Source of the DNA: Pseudomonadota bacterium
Lineage (GTDB): Bacteria; Pseudomonadota; Gammaproteobacteria; Burkholderiales; Burkholderiaceae_D
Direction: 5' to 3'
Assembly (NCBI GenBank): GCA_023449275.1
Contig: JAEXJM010000007.1
Coordinates: 1 to 29,940, forward strand
Length of the DNA: 29,940 bases
Position numbers and translations under genes: made by a program. The notes beneath the pieces were generated by a model. It made no database searches and was not told the DNA's origin. It worked only from the letters and a program-made list of their open reading frames with translations. Numbering within the stretch: the stretch's first letter is position 1; each line of letters opens with the position of its first letter. Below are positions 1-8,201 of this stretch, in pieces.

Positions 1-20
1 ACAGTAAGGCTACAGAATAA
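1..20 (+). CDS. 3' tail of an upstream gene, possibly mlaD
   Basis: In the third frame the first bases read Ser-Lys-Ala-Thr-Glu-stop, ending at base 20, eleven bases before mlaA starts. The identity cannot be read from five residues. In related betaproteobacteria the gene directly upstream of mlaA in this cluster is mlaD, the hexameric MCE lipid-binding protein, so that is the natural guess. The frame itself is uncertain, because the first frame is also open here. Confidence 0.25.
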
Positions 21-31
21 GGGTAACCTAA

Positions 32-1009
32 ATGAGTTATTTGAAACGACTTGCCAAGCCCGCAGTTGCCATTATCGCTTCTGCCTGCATCCTGACGGGT
101 TGCGCCACAAAGAATCCGAACGACCCGTTCGAGAACTACAACCGTGTCATGTTCAACATCAATGAAGCCTTCGACCATACGGCTTTCAAACCTCTGGCCA
201 TGTTGTACGACACTGTCATGCCGAATTTTGCCCAGACGATGGTGACCAACTTCTTCGGCAATATCAACGATGTCTGGTATGCATTCAACAACCTGCTGCA
301 GGGACAGGGTGAAAAGGGGATGACCGATGTCGCCCGTGTCATGGTGAATTCCCTTTTCGGCCTCGGCGGTGTCATTGACGTCGCATCGAACCTCAACATG
401 CCGAAATACCGCGCCGATTTCGGCCAGACCCTGGGCGTCTGGGGCATGGAAGCTGGCCCTTACGTCGTCTTGCCTCTTCTCGGCCCGTCGACACTGCGTG
501 ATACGATTGCATTGCCGGCCGAGTGGTATGGTGATGCATGGAGCTATGTAAACAACGTACGTGTCCGTAATGCTGGCCTCATTGTAAGAGCCGTCAATTA
601 TCGCGCCGCCCTGCTCGACGCCTCATCCCTTGTCGATGACGCCGCTCTGGACAAATATGAATTCATGCGTGACGCCTATCTCCAGCGCCGTTACAAACAG
701 GTTCATGGTGAAACTTCCGATACCAATGATGAATGGGTGGAACTGACATCCGCCGATCCGGTTTTGAGTGATGATTCCGGCGCACAGAATATGGAAGTGA
801 CTGTCAAACCGGTAATGACTGAAAACCAGACCGATTCGGCCATCGTCAGCCCGATCCTTTCCGAAAACAGTTCCGAATCCGCTATCGTGAAACCGGTTCT
901 GTCTGAAAACAAGGCTGAGTCGACTATTGCCCAACCGGCTATCGGTCAGAAAGAAGCAAGCCTCGAAGTATCCCGGAATGAATCCGGAAAAACGGATGCC
1001 GTTATTTAA
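32..1009 (+). CDS. mlaA: MlaA/VacJ outer-membrane lipoprotein with repeat tail
   Basis: MlaA sits in the outer membrane and removes misplaced phospholipid from the outer leaflet, passing it to periplasmic MlaC. The 325-aa product starts with a lipoprotein signal peptide whose lipobox ILTGC puts the lipidated Cys at residue 24. The family block DPFENYNRVMFNINEAFD follows, then conserved stretches such as FGQTLGVWG and GPYVVLPLLGPSTLRD. An AAGGG ribosome site lies just before the ATG. The protein is clearly longer than the roughly 250-residue E. coli form. From about residue 258 it carries an acidic, Ser/Glu/Asn-rich tail of four degenerate 14-residue repeats, listed separately. mlaC and mlaB follow on the same strand; the mlaFED part would lie upstream of the window. 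Confidence 0.95.
   Translation: MSYLKRLAKPAVAIIASACILTGCATKNPNDPFENYNRVMFNINEAFDHTAFKPLAMLYDTVMPNFAQTMVTNFFGNINDVWYAFNNLLQGQGEKGMTDVARVMVNSLFGLGGVIDVASNLNMPKYRADFGQTLGVWGMEAGPYVVLPLLGPSTLRDTIALPAEWYGDAWSYVNNVRVRNAGLIVRAVNYRAALLDASSLVDDAALDKYEFMRDAYLQRRYKQVHGETSDTNDEWVELTSADPVLSDDSGAQNMEVTVKPVMTENQTDSAIVSPILSENSSESAIVKPVLSENKAESTIAQPAIGQKEASLEVSRNESGKTDAVI
803..970 (+). repeat. Four degenerate 42-bp tandem repeats in the 3' end of mlaA
   Basis: Four consecutive in-frame 42-bp units start at 803, 845, 887 and 929. They encode 14-residue motifs VKPVMTENQTDSAI, VSPILSENSSESAI, VKPVLSENKAESTI and a diverged AQPAIGQKEASLEV. The consensus is roughly V-x-P-[VI]-L-S-E-N-x-x-E-S-x-I. The first three are alike at protein level but differ at many synonymous sites, so this is an old duplication and not a recent slippage tract. 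Confidence 0.8.
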
Positions 1010-1044
1010 TTCAAGTGTCGTTTACTATTTTTTGAAACATTAAA

Positions 1045-1674
1045 ATGAAAATCCTGAAAAACTGGTTTGTTCTCCTGATGACTGTTTGTGTATTGGGTCT
1101 TTCCGCATCCGCCGCCCACGCAATGGAAGCGCCTGATGCCCTGATCAAACGTATCAGCAAGGAAGTTCTTGATGCAGCCAAAACCAACAAGGAACTCAAA
1201 AAAGGCAATCAGAAGCAGATTTACGCTTTTGTTGAAAAGAACATTTTTCCATACGTCGACTTCCAGCGCATGACTGCTCTGGCAGCGGGACGTTACTGGC
1301 GTCAGGCGACTCCGGAACAGAAAACCCAACTGACCAACGAATTCCGCGATCTGCTCGTTCATACCTATTCGAACGCCATTACCAAGGTCGATAACCAGAA
1401 AGTCGAATTCAAGCCATTCCGCACAAGCCCGAACGCCACCGAAGCCGTTGTTCAGACCCGTATCATCCAGCCTCGTGGCGGTGAACCGATCGAACTCAGC
1501 TATCGTCTGTCCAAAACGGCGGATGGCTGGAAAATATACGACATCAACGTTCTGGGCGCATGGCTGGTCGAAACATACAAGGGCACGTTCGCCAGCGAAA
1601 TCAGCCGTGGTGGTATCGATGGGTTGATCCGTACACTGGCACAGAAAAACAAGCAGCTCGCTGCAAACCGATAA
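1045..1674 (+). CDS. mlaC: MlaC periplasmic phospholipid-shuttle protein
   Basis: MlaC carries phospholipid across the periplasm between MlaA at the outer membrane and the MlaFEDB ABC complex at the inner membrane. The 209-aa product has a Sec signal peptide (residues 1 to about 26, ending ASAAHA). The family fold follows, with the typical stretches NIFPYVDFQRMTALAAG and RYWRQATPEQKTQLTNEF in the first half and the C-terminal WKIYDINVLGAWLVETY. Length matches the family. The ATG at 1045 is chosen because it directly precedes the signal peptide, although no good ribosome site is visible. It lies 35 bp after mlaA and 25 bp before mlaB, consistent with one operon. Confidence 0.95.
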   Translation: MKILKNWFVLLMTVCVLGLSASAAHAMEAPDALIKRISKEVLDAAKTNKELKKGNQKQIYAFVEKNIFPYVDFQRMTALAAGRYWRQATPEQKTQLTNEFRDLLVHTYSNAITKVDNQKVEFKPFRTSPNATEAVVQTRIIQPRGGEPIELSYRLSKTADGWKIYDINVLGAWLVETYKGTFASEISRGGIDGLIRTLAQKNKQLAANR

Positions 1675-1699
1675 TATTAATTTCGCCCGGTCGCCATTC

Positions 1700-1960
1700 A
1701 TGTCTTTTACCGTCACAACACTTAATTTTACCGATGCAAAACAGGCCCTTGCCGAAGGGCTGACAGCGATTGCAAATGGTGAGCATGAATGCGACCTTTC
1801 AAGACTCGAACAGGTTGATTCCGCAAGCGTTGCCGTATTGCTGGCCTGGCAAAGGGCCGCCCTGCAAAACAATCAGCACCTCCGATTCAAAAATACTCCG
1901 GAAAGTCTGATCAGTCTGGCATCCCTGTACGGTGTTACGGAGTTGCTGGCCCTGTCATAA
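1700..1960 (+). CDS. mlaB: MlaB, STAS-domain protein
   Basis: This 86-aa cytoplasmic protein consists of a single STAS domain. MlaB is the small STAS subunit that binds and stabilises the MlaF ATPase in the inner-membrane lipid transporter. The diagnostic stretch is DLSRLEQVDSASVAVLL, with the conserved Ser at residue 41 where anti-sigma-factor-antagonist relatives are phosphorylated. The domain ends with the expected helix (ISLASLYGVTELLAL). It follows mlaC by 25 bp on the same strand. Assignment rests on the fold motif plus position in the mla cluster. Confidence 0.88.
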   Translation: MSFTVTTLNFTDAKQALAEGLTAIANGEHECDLSRLEQVDSASVAVLLAWQRAALQNNQHLRFKNTPESLISLASLYGVTELLALS

Positions 1961-2042
1961 TCCGATGACCACCCGGTGTCCCACATCAGTCATTCCGGAA
2001 TATTTTTCAGACAAGACGTTCTTTCTTCATTGATGTTCCCGC

Positions 2043-2957
2043 ATGAATGCTATCGATATCCGCCATATCAATAAAAGTTACCGTTCCTTGCAGGCATTGA
2101 GGGACGTTTCTTTTACGATTGAAGAAGGTGAATTTTTCGGGTTGCTGGGGCCCAATGGTGCCGGAAAAACCACTCTGATCTCCATCATGGGCGGCCTCGT
2201 GAAAGCCGATAGCGGAAACGTCACGATATTGGGACACGACGTGGTCAGGGATTATCAGGCTGCACGAAAAAGCCTCGGTGTCGTCCCTCAGGAACTGGTT
2301 TTCGATCCTTTTTTTACCGTTCGGGAAACCTTGCGCCTGCAATCCGGCTATTTCGGACTGAAAAACAATGACGACTGGATCGATGAAGTCATGTCGAATC
2401 TGGATCTGAGCGACAAGGCAGACGTGAATATGCGCGCCCTGTCGGGTGGTATGAAACGCCGTGTTCTGGTCGCTCAGGCACTTGTACATAAACCGCCGGT
2501 CATTGTGCTGGATGAACCGACAGCCGGGGTCGATGTCGAACTGCGCCAGACTCTTTGGCAATTCATCGGCCGGCTGAACCGCGAAGGACATACGATTGTC
2601 CTGACGACACACTATCTTGAAGAAGCCCAAACCTGGTGTGACCGCATTGCGATGATGAAAAACGGCAAGCTTGTGGCACTGGATACGACAGACGCCCTGC
2701 TGCATCGCATTTCGGAATCGAAACTGATTTTCAAGCTGGAAAACAGGGACTTGCCCGACAACCTGAAATCTTTCGTTTCCCAATGCGATATATCCCCGAC
2801 ATCCAGAACCTGGACGTTGAACATTAATCATTATTCAGATATTGAAAAAATACTGGCTGAACTCCGGAAGCATGACATTGCCGTTACCGATTTGCAGTTC
2901 AGGCAAGCCGATCTGGAAGATGTATTTTTGCAATTGATGGAACCATCGGAAAACTGA
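2043..2957 (+). CDS. ABC transporter ATPase, YadG-like
   Basis: This 304-aa ATP-binding subunit probably powers the ABC-2 type permease encoded one base downstream. All ABC motifs are present: Walker A GPNGAGKT (residues 36-43), signature LSGGM (about 140), Walker B VIVLDEP (about 158) and the switch His in TTHYLEEAQ. The C-terminal 80 residues form an extension typical of exporter-type subunits of the YadG/CcmA class. The substrate is unknown. The pair sits between mlaB and murA in many Burkholderiales as I recall, hinting at an envelope role, but the sequence does not prove this. The start codon is the first ATG that leaves the N-terminal strand intact; its ribosome site is weak. Confidence 0.92.
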   Translation: MNAIDIRHINKSYRSLQALRDVSFTIEEGEFFGLLGPNGAGKTTLISIMGGLVKADSGNVTILGHDVVRDYQAARKSLGVVPQELVFDPFFTVRETLRLQSGYFGLKNNDDWIDEVMSNLDLSDKADVNMRALSGGMKRRVLVAQALVHKPPVIVLDEPTAGVDVELRQTLWQFIGRLNREGHTIVLTTHYLEEAQTWCDRIAMMKNGKLVALDTTDALLHRISESKLIFKLENRDLPDNLKSFVSQCDISPTSRTWTLNINHYSDIEKILAELRKHDIAVTDLQFRQADLEDVFLQLMEPSEN

Positions 2958-2958
2958 C

Positions 2959-3720
2959 GTGCTCGCTACCACTTTTCAAACCCTGTTTTACAAGGAAGTC
3001 CTGCGTTTCTGGAAAGTCGCGACCCAGACCATTACCGCGCCGATTCTGACTTCATTAATGTATTTGCTGATTTTCGGCCATGCGCTGGAAGATTATGTGC
3101 AAGTCTATCCCGGCGTCAGCTATACCGCCTTTCTGGTACCCGGACTTGTGATGATGAGTCTGCTCCAGAATTCCTTTTCCAATTCCTCTTCTTCACTGAT
3201 CCAGTCCAAAATCAGCGGAAGTCTGGTTTTCATATTGCTCTCACCCATTTCCTATCTTGAATTGTTTCTCGCCTACATGCTTGCGGCAATGGTCAGGGGA
3301 GTGATTGTCGGCACAGGTGTTTTCGTCGTCACTTTCTGGTTTGCCCAACCGTCCTTTTATTCACCGGTCTGGATCATTCTTTTCGCCCTGCTCGGCTCGG
3401 CCATTCTGGGTACGATGGGCATCATAGCCGGTATCTGGGCCGACAAGTACGAGCAGCTTGCCACGTTCCAGAATTTTCTGATCATGCCGGCCACATTTCT
3501 GTCCGGCGTTTTCTATTCCATACATTCCCTGCCTCCGGTTTGGCAGAGCATTTCCGAATTCAATCCTTTCTTTTATATGGTTGACGGATTCAGATACGGC
3601 TTCTTTGGACACTCCGATATCAATCCGATGATCAGCCTGACGATTGTCGGTATATTTTTTGTGCTTTTGGCGTTTTTAGCCGTGCATTTATTGCGAAAAG
3701 GATATAAATTGCGTTTTTAA
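2959..3720 (+). CDS. ABC-2 type permease, YadH-like
   Basis: This 253-aa integral membrane protein has about six hydrophobic segments and is the likely membrane partner of the preceding ATPase. Family features are the N-terminal amphipathic stretch ending in FYKEVLRFWKV, the central ISGSLVFILLSPISYLELF coupling region and the C-terminal NPFFYMVDGFRYGFFG motif. The start is a GTG one base after the ATPase stop codon (TGA c GTG), so the two genes are translationally coupled. No substrate can be read from the sequence. Confidence 0.9.
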   Translation: MLATTFQTLFYKEVLRFWKVATQTITAPILTSLMYLLIFGHALEDYVQVYPGVSYTAFLVPGLVMMSLLQNSFSNSSSSLIQSKISGSLVFILLSPISYLELFLAYMLAAMVRGVIVGTGVFVVTFWFAQPSFYSPVWIILFALLGSAILGTMGIIAGIWADKYEQLATFQNFLIMPATFLSGVFYSIHSLPPVWQSISEFNPFFYMVDGFRYGFFGHSDINPMISLTIVGIFFVLLAFLAVHLLRKGYKLRF

Positions 3721-3738
3721 CGTTTTTAAAATTGCATT

Positions 3739-3752
3739 TCGGTTGTAACCGA
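3739..3752. promoter_or_regulatory. Short inverted repeat upstream of murA
   Basis: TCGGTTGTAACCGA is a perfect 6-bp inverted repeat with a 2-base centre, lying 47 bp before the murA start in the only sizeable gap (78 bp) of the first 12 kb. It could be a small operator or part of a murA promoter, but I see no convincing -35/-10 pair around it. In relatives this gap holds bolA, as I recall. Confidence 0.3.
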
Positions 3753-3798
3753 TGTTATTTCATCTTCCGGAAAACATCAAAAATCTAGAATCATTTAA

Positions 3799-5052
3799 AT
3801 GGACAAATTAATCATTAACGGCGGCTATCGTCTCGAAGGCGAAATCCAGATCTCCGGCGCAAAAAACGCTGCTTTGCCTATCCTCTGTGCCAGCCTTCTC
3901 ACTTCCGACGATATCGAACTCACGAACGTACCTGAATTGAAAGACGTCCAGACCATGTTGAACCTCCTTCAGCAAATGGGTGTCAGAATAAGAAAGGAAG
4001 ATGACCGGCTGATTCTGAACGGAAGTGCCGTCGACAATTTTTATGCGCCATATGAGATGGTCAAGACCATGCGGGCCGCCATTCTGGTTTTATGTCCACT
4101 TGTTGCCCGGTTCGGCGAAGCCAAGGTCTCCCTGCCCGGAGGCTGCGCCATCGGTTCCCGTCCTGTCGAGCAACATATCAAGGGCTTGCGGGCACTGGGA
4201 GCAGACGTGGAAATCGAGGGTGGCTATATTCTGGCCAAAGCCAGAAAACTGAAAGGCACCCGTATCGTCACCGATATGATTACCGTCACCGGCACTGAAA
4301 ACCTCCTGATGGCGGCCACTCTTGCAGAAGGCGAAACCATTATCAAAAATGCGGCCCGTGAACCGGAAGTGACCGATCTGGCGCAATTACTGATCAAGAT
4401 GGGCGCCAAAATCGAAGGCATCGGTACAGACCGACTGGTCATTCACGGGGTAGAACGCCTGCATGGAGCCAGACACGACGTCATTCCGGACAGAATCGAG
4501 ACAGGAACTTTCCTTTGCGCCGTCGCGGCAACAGGTGGCGATGTCACATTGACGAAAACGCGCGATAATATACTCGAATCCGCTTTGAACAAGATCCGTG
4601 AAATGGGTGCTGAAATCGCATCCGGTACCGACTGGATACATATCAGAATGAACCGGCGCCCCAAAGGCGTCAGCTTCAGGACGACCGAATATCCGGGTTT
4701 CCCGACAGATATGCAAGCCCAGTTCATGGCAGTCAATTGCCTTGCGGAGGATGCCAGCCACGTGATTGAAACGATTTTCGAAAATCGTTTCATGCATGTT
4801 CAGGAACTGAATCGCCTTGGAGCGAGAATCAAGACGGAAGGCAATACCGCGTTTATCACTGGCGTGGGCAAACTGGTCGGCGCACCGGTCATGGCAACGG
4901 ATTTGCGTGCTTCGGCGTCGCTGGTCATCGCCGGGCTGGCGGCACAGGGTGAAACACACGTTAACCGTATTTATCATCTGGATCGGGGTTACGATCAAAT
5001 GGAAGTGAAGCTGACGGCAGTCGGCGCCAATATTAAAAGAGTCAAAGAATGA
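3799..5052 (+). CDS. murA: UDP-N-acetylglucosamine 1-carboxyvinyltransferase
   Basis: MurA catalyses the first committed step of peptidoglycan synthesis in the cytoplasm: it transfers enolpyruvate from PEP to UDP-GlcNAc. The 417-aa product has normal length and the two inverted EPSP-synthase-like domains. Visible landmarks are SGAKNAALPILCASLL near the N-terminus and the active-site loop PGGCAIGSRPVEQH with the PEP- and fosfomycin-reactive Cys at residue 116. The later RIETGTFLCAVAATGG and FPTDMQAQ motifs are also present. The stop overlaps the hisG start (ATGA), so cell-wall and histidine genes are translationally coupled. This linkage is usual in the order. Confidence 0.97.
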   Translation: MDKLIINGGYRLEGEIQISGAKNAALPILCASLLTSDDIELTNVPELKDVQTMLNLLQQMGVRIRKEDDRLILNGSAVDNFYAPYEMVKTMRAAILVLCPLVARFGEAKVSLPGGCAIGSRPVEQHIKGLRALGADVEIEGGYILAKARKLKGTRIVTDMITVTGTENLLMAATLAEGETIIKNAAREPEVTDLAQLLIKMGAKIEGIGTDRLVIHGVERLHGARHDVIPDRIETGTFLCAVAATGGDVTLTKTRDNILESALNKIREMGAEIASGTDWIHIRMNRRPKGVSFRTTEYPGFPTDMQAQFMAVNCLAEDASHVIETIFENRFMHVQELNRLGARIKTEGNTAFITGVGKLVGAPVMATDLRASASLVIAGLAAQGETHVNRIYHLDRGYDQMEVKLTAVGANIKRVKE

Positions 5053-5738
5053 ACCAGATCGAAGCAAAACCACAAGAATTGATTCTTGCCCTGTCAAAAG
5101 GAAGAATTTTCGAAGAAACGATGCCGCTTCTGAAAGAAGCGGGCATCACTGTTCTGGAAGATCCGGAAACCTCCAGAAAACTCATTTTGCCGACAAACAA
5201 GCCACAGGTTCGTGTGATTATCGTGCGTGCCACAGATGTGCCGACGTATGTCCAGTACGGCGCGGCTGATTTTGGCGTGGCCGGCAAAGACGTGCTGCAG
5301 GAAAACGGCAACACCGGGCTTTACCAGCCAATTGACTTGCAGATCGCCAGATGCAGGCTTTCTGTAGCGGTCAGAAACGGATTCGATTATGAAAAGGCGA
5401 TCCGTCAGGGAATGCGCCTCCGCGTTGCCAGCAAATACGTTCAGGCGGCCAGGGAACACTTCGCCAAGAAAGGCATCCACGTCGATATCATCAAACTGTA
5501 CGGTTCCATGGAACTGGCTCCACTTGTCGGCCTGTCCGATGTCATCGTCGATCTGGTCAGCACTGGCAATACCCTTAGGGCAAACAATCTGGTCGAAGTC
5601 GAGCAGATTCAGGAAATCACGTCCCGTCTGATCGTCAACCAGGCGTCCCTCAAATTGAAACGCCAGATGTTACAGCCTATACTGGATGCATTCAAGGCGG
5701 CTTCAGCCGAACCTGAATCCGACAAACAAACTGCGTGA
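5049..5738 (+). CDS. hisG: ATP phosphoribosyltransferase, short form
   Basis: HisG condenses ATP with PRPP, the first and feedback-regulated step of histidine synthesis. The 229-aa protein is the short form: it has the catalytic type-II PRT-like domains (LILALSKGRIFEETMPLL at the N-terminus, and GVAGKDVL, LYGSMELAPLVGLSDVIVDLV, ISTGNTL-like loop further on) but no C-terminal ACT-like regulatory domain. Short HisG enzymes need the regulatory partner HisZ, which is not encoded in this window. The ATG overlaps the murA stop by four bases. Confidence 0.95.
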   Translation: MNQIEAKPQELILALSKGRIFEETMPLLKEAGITVLEDPETSRKLILPTNKPQVRVIIVRATDVPTYVQYGAADFGVAGKDVLQENGNTGLYQPIDLQIARCRLSVAVRNGFDYEKAIRQGMRLRVASKYVQAAREHFAKKGIHVDIIKLYGSMELAPLVGLSDVIVDLVSTGNTLRANNLVEVEQIQEITSRLIVNQASLKLKRQMLQPILDAFKAASAEPESDKQTA

Positions 5739-5746
5739 GTGAACAA

Positions 5747-7063
5747 ATGACTATTCAAATTCGCAAGTTATCGACCGCAGAGGCCGATTTTGCCAGCAAA
5801 CTTTCCAATATTCTGGCGTTTGAAGCCAAGGAAGATGAATCGATCAATACTGTTGTTGCCGATGTTCTGGCAGATGTACGGAAAAATGGCGACAAGGCTG
5901 TGCTGGAATATACCCGACGTTTTGACCGCCTCTCCCTGAATTCCGGAGCCGAACTGGAAATATCAAAAGAAGCATGCAAGGCCGCGCTTGCCGCTTTGTC
6001 TCCTGAACGCCGCAAGGCACTGGAAATCGCTGCTGAAAGAGTCCGGATATACCACGAACACCAGAAAGAATCCTGCGGCAGCAATGGATATACCTTCACG
6101 GATGAGGACGGCACCTCCCTTGGACAGAAAGTCACGCCTCTGGATAGCGTCGGCATTTACGTTCCCGGCGGCAAGGCGGCTTATCCTTCCTCCGTACTGA
6201 TGAATGCCATTCCTGCACAAGTTGCCGGGGTAAAGGAAATCGTGATGGTTGTCCCGACTCCTGACGGAGCCAGAAACGAACTCGTTCTGGCGGCTGCGGC
6301 CTTGTCCGGTGTGACCCGTGTGTTCACTATCGGTGGCGCACAGGCCATCGGTGCACTGGCATACGGTACGGAAACCATTCCATCTGTCGACAAGATCGTC
6401 GGCCCTGGCAATGCCTATGTGGCTGCTGCAAAACGTCGTGTTTTCGGTACGGTCGGTATCGACATAATCGCAGGCCCATCGGAAATTCTCGTCATTTGCG
6501 ACGGAACCACCGATCCTGACTGGGTAGCGATGGACTTGTTCTCACAGGCCGAACACGATGAAATGGCCCAGTCGATTCTCATTTCACCGGATGCCGCTTA
6601 TCTTGACCGTGTCAATGAAAGCATCCGGAAGCTCCTTACTGACATGACTCGCAAGGACATCATCGCGACATCGCTTTCCAAACGCGGTGCGATGATTCAC
6701 GCCAGAAACATGGAAGAGGCTTGCGAAATCGCGAACAGTATCGCTCCGGAACATCTGGAGATTTCCGCCGAAGATCCCTGGAAATGGGAAAAACTGATTC
6801 GCCATGCCGGATCCATCTTCCTAGGCCGCTTCACATCCGAAGCGCTGGGCGACTATTGTGCCGGACCGAATCACGTACTTCCGACTTCCCGTACCGCGCG
6901 TTTCTCGTCTCCACTGGGCGTTTATGACTTCCAGAAACGGTCGAGCCTCATCTGTGTCAGTGAAAAGGGCGCACAAAACCTTGGCAGAATCGCTTTCGAA
7001 CTGGCAACGGGCGAAGGGCTGGAAGCGCATGCACGAAGTGCCGGATTCAGACTGAAAAAATAG
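5747..7063 (+). CDS. hisD: Histidinol dehydrogenase
   Basis: HisD oxidises L-histidinol to L-histidine in two NAD-dependent, zinc-requiring steps, the end of the pathway. From the ATG at 5747 the product is 438 aa, normal for the family. Recognisable blocks are GIYVPGGKAAYPSSVLMNAIPA, cut here to its key GIYVPGG core, then KIVGPGNAYVAAAKR, GPSEILVI, FSQAEHDEMAQ and APEHLEI with the general acid/base Glu-His pair. A GTG at 5735 overlaps the hisG stop as GTGA and is in frame, adding Met-Ser-Glu-Gln. I prefer 5747 because family members begin close to MTIQIRKL, but the coupled GTG is possible. Confidence 0.95.
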   Translation: MTIQIRKLSTAEADFASKLSNILAFEAKEDESINTVVADVLADVRKNGDKAVLEYTRRFDRLSLNSGAELEISKEACKAALAALSPERRKALEIAAERVRIYHEHQKESCGSNGYTFTDEDGTSLGQKVTPLDSVGIYVPGGKAAYPSSVLMNAIPAQVAGVKEIVMVVPTPDGARNELVLAAAALSGVTRVFTIGGAQAIGALAYGTETIPSVDKIVGPGNAYVAAAKRRVFGTVGIDIIAGPSEILVICDGTTDPDWVAMDLFSQAEHDEMAQSILISPDAAYLDRVNESIRKLLTDMTRKDIIATSLSKRGAMIHARNMEEACEIANSIAPEHLEISAEDPWKWEKLIRHAGSIFLGRFTSEALGDYCAGPNHVLPTSRTARFSSPLGVYDFQKRSSLICVSEKGAQNLGRIAFELATGEGLEAHARSAGFRLKK

Positions 7064-7106
7064 AATCTGCCGGGAATGTTAAAAAACGAAAGCGCATATT
7101 TTTATC

Positions 7107-8186
7107 ATGTCTTTGATTGAAAAAGTTATTCGTCCCGATGTCAGGGAAATGTCAGCCTATCCGGTTCCGGATTCCAGGGGGTTTCTGAAACTCGATGCCA
7201 TGGAAAATCCTTTTCCATTACCGGAAAACCTGAAAGCCGGGCTGGGAAAGGTATTGTCCGAGGTGGCACTGAACCGTTACCCCGTCCCTTCCTACCTGAG
7301 CCTCAAGGCCAAAATCCGGCAGCATATGGGTATTCCGGAAGGATATGACGTCGTTCTCGGAAACGGTTCCGATGAACTGATTTCCATTGTCGCCCTTGCC
7401 TGTGCACGAAAAGACAGGACGGCAAAGATTCTGACCCCGGTTCCGGGCTTCGTGATGTACGCGCTGTCTGCCCAGTTCGCCGGGATGGAATTCATCGGAG
7501 TACCGTTAAAAGCGGATCTGACACTGGATCTGGATGCCATGCTGGCTACTATCAGAAAAGAACGTCCGGCAATCGTGTATCTTGCCAATCCGCATAACCC
7601 GACGGGAACCCTGTTCACGGACGATGAAATTATCAGCATTATCAATGCCATGAAAGACATCGGTCTGGTCATCAGCGACGAAGCCTATCAACCGTTTGCC
7701 GAGGCCAGTTTCATGAGCAGGCTGCCTGAATTTTCCAATCTGCTCGTGATGAGAACCGTATCCAAACTTGGATTGGCCGGTATCCGTCTGGGCTATATGT
7801 CGGCAAGTCCCCAATGGTTGGCTGAATTCGACAAGGTGAGGCCGCCATATAACGTCAATGTCCTGACGGAGGCCGCCGCGGAATACGCGATGGATCATAT
7901 CGATGTGTTCAACGAACAGGCCGCCGTTATCCGTTCGGAACGCGAAAAGCTGGCTGCTGCCCTGAAGAAGCTGCCCGGAGTCGAAGTTTTCCCGTCACGG
8001 GCCAATTTTCTGACGGTCCGGCTACAAAATGCGGATCAAGTCTTCGAAAAATTGTTGTCACATAAGGTATTAATCAAAAATATCGGTAAAATGCATACAT
8101 TGCTTGAAAACTGTTTGCGTATTACCGTCAGTTCGCCGGAAGAAAACAAAATCTTTCTAGAGCGGTTTACTGCCTGTATTCAATAA
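7107..8186 (+). CDS. hisC: Histidinol-phosphate aminotransferase
   Basis: HisC is a PLP-dependent class I/II aminotransferase converting imidazole-acetol phosphate plus glutamate to histidinol phosphate. The 359-aa sequence has MENPFPLPE near the N-terminus, the NPHNPTG block, Asp191 in SDEAYQPF, which contacts the pyridine nitrogen, and Lys220 in RTVSKLGLAGIRLGY, which forms the Schiff base. A conserved RITV stretch lies near the C-terminus. A 43-bp gap separates it from hisD and only a few bases from hisB. Other aminotransferases of this fold exist, but motifs and context make HisC clear. Confidence 0.95.
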   Translation: MSLIEKVIRPDVREMSAYPVPDSRGFLKLDAMENPFPLPENLKAGLGKVLSEVALNRYPVPSYLSLKAKIRQHMGIPEGYDVVLGNGSDELISIVALACARKDRTAKILTPVPGFVMYALSAQFAGMEFIGVPLKADLTLDLDAMLATIRKERPAIVYLANPHNPTGTLFTDDEIISIINAMKDIGLVISDEAYQPFAEASFMSRLPEFSNLLVMRTVSKLGLAGIRLGYMSASPQWLAEFDKVRPPYNVNVLTEAAAEYAMDHIDVFNEQAAVIRSEREKLAAALKKLPGVEVFPSRANFLTVRLQNADQVFEKLLSHKVLIKNIGKMHTLLENCLRITVSSPEENKIFLERFTACIQ

Positions 8187-8201
8187 TTATTGGGCCACAT
8201 T

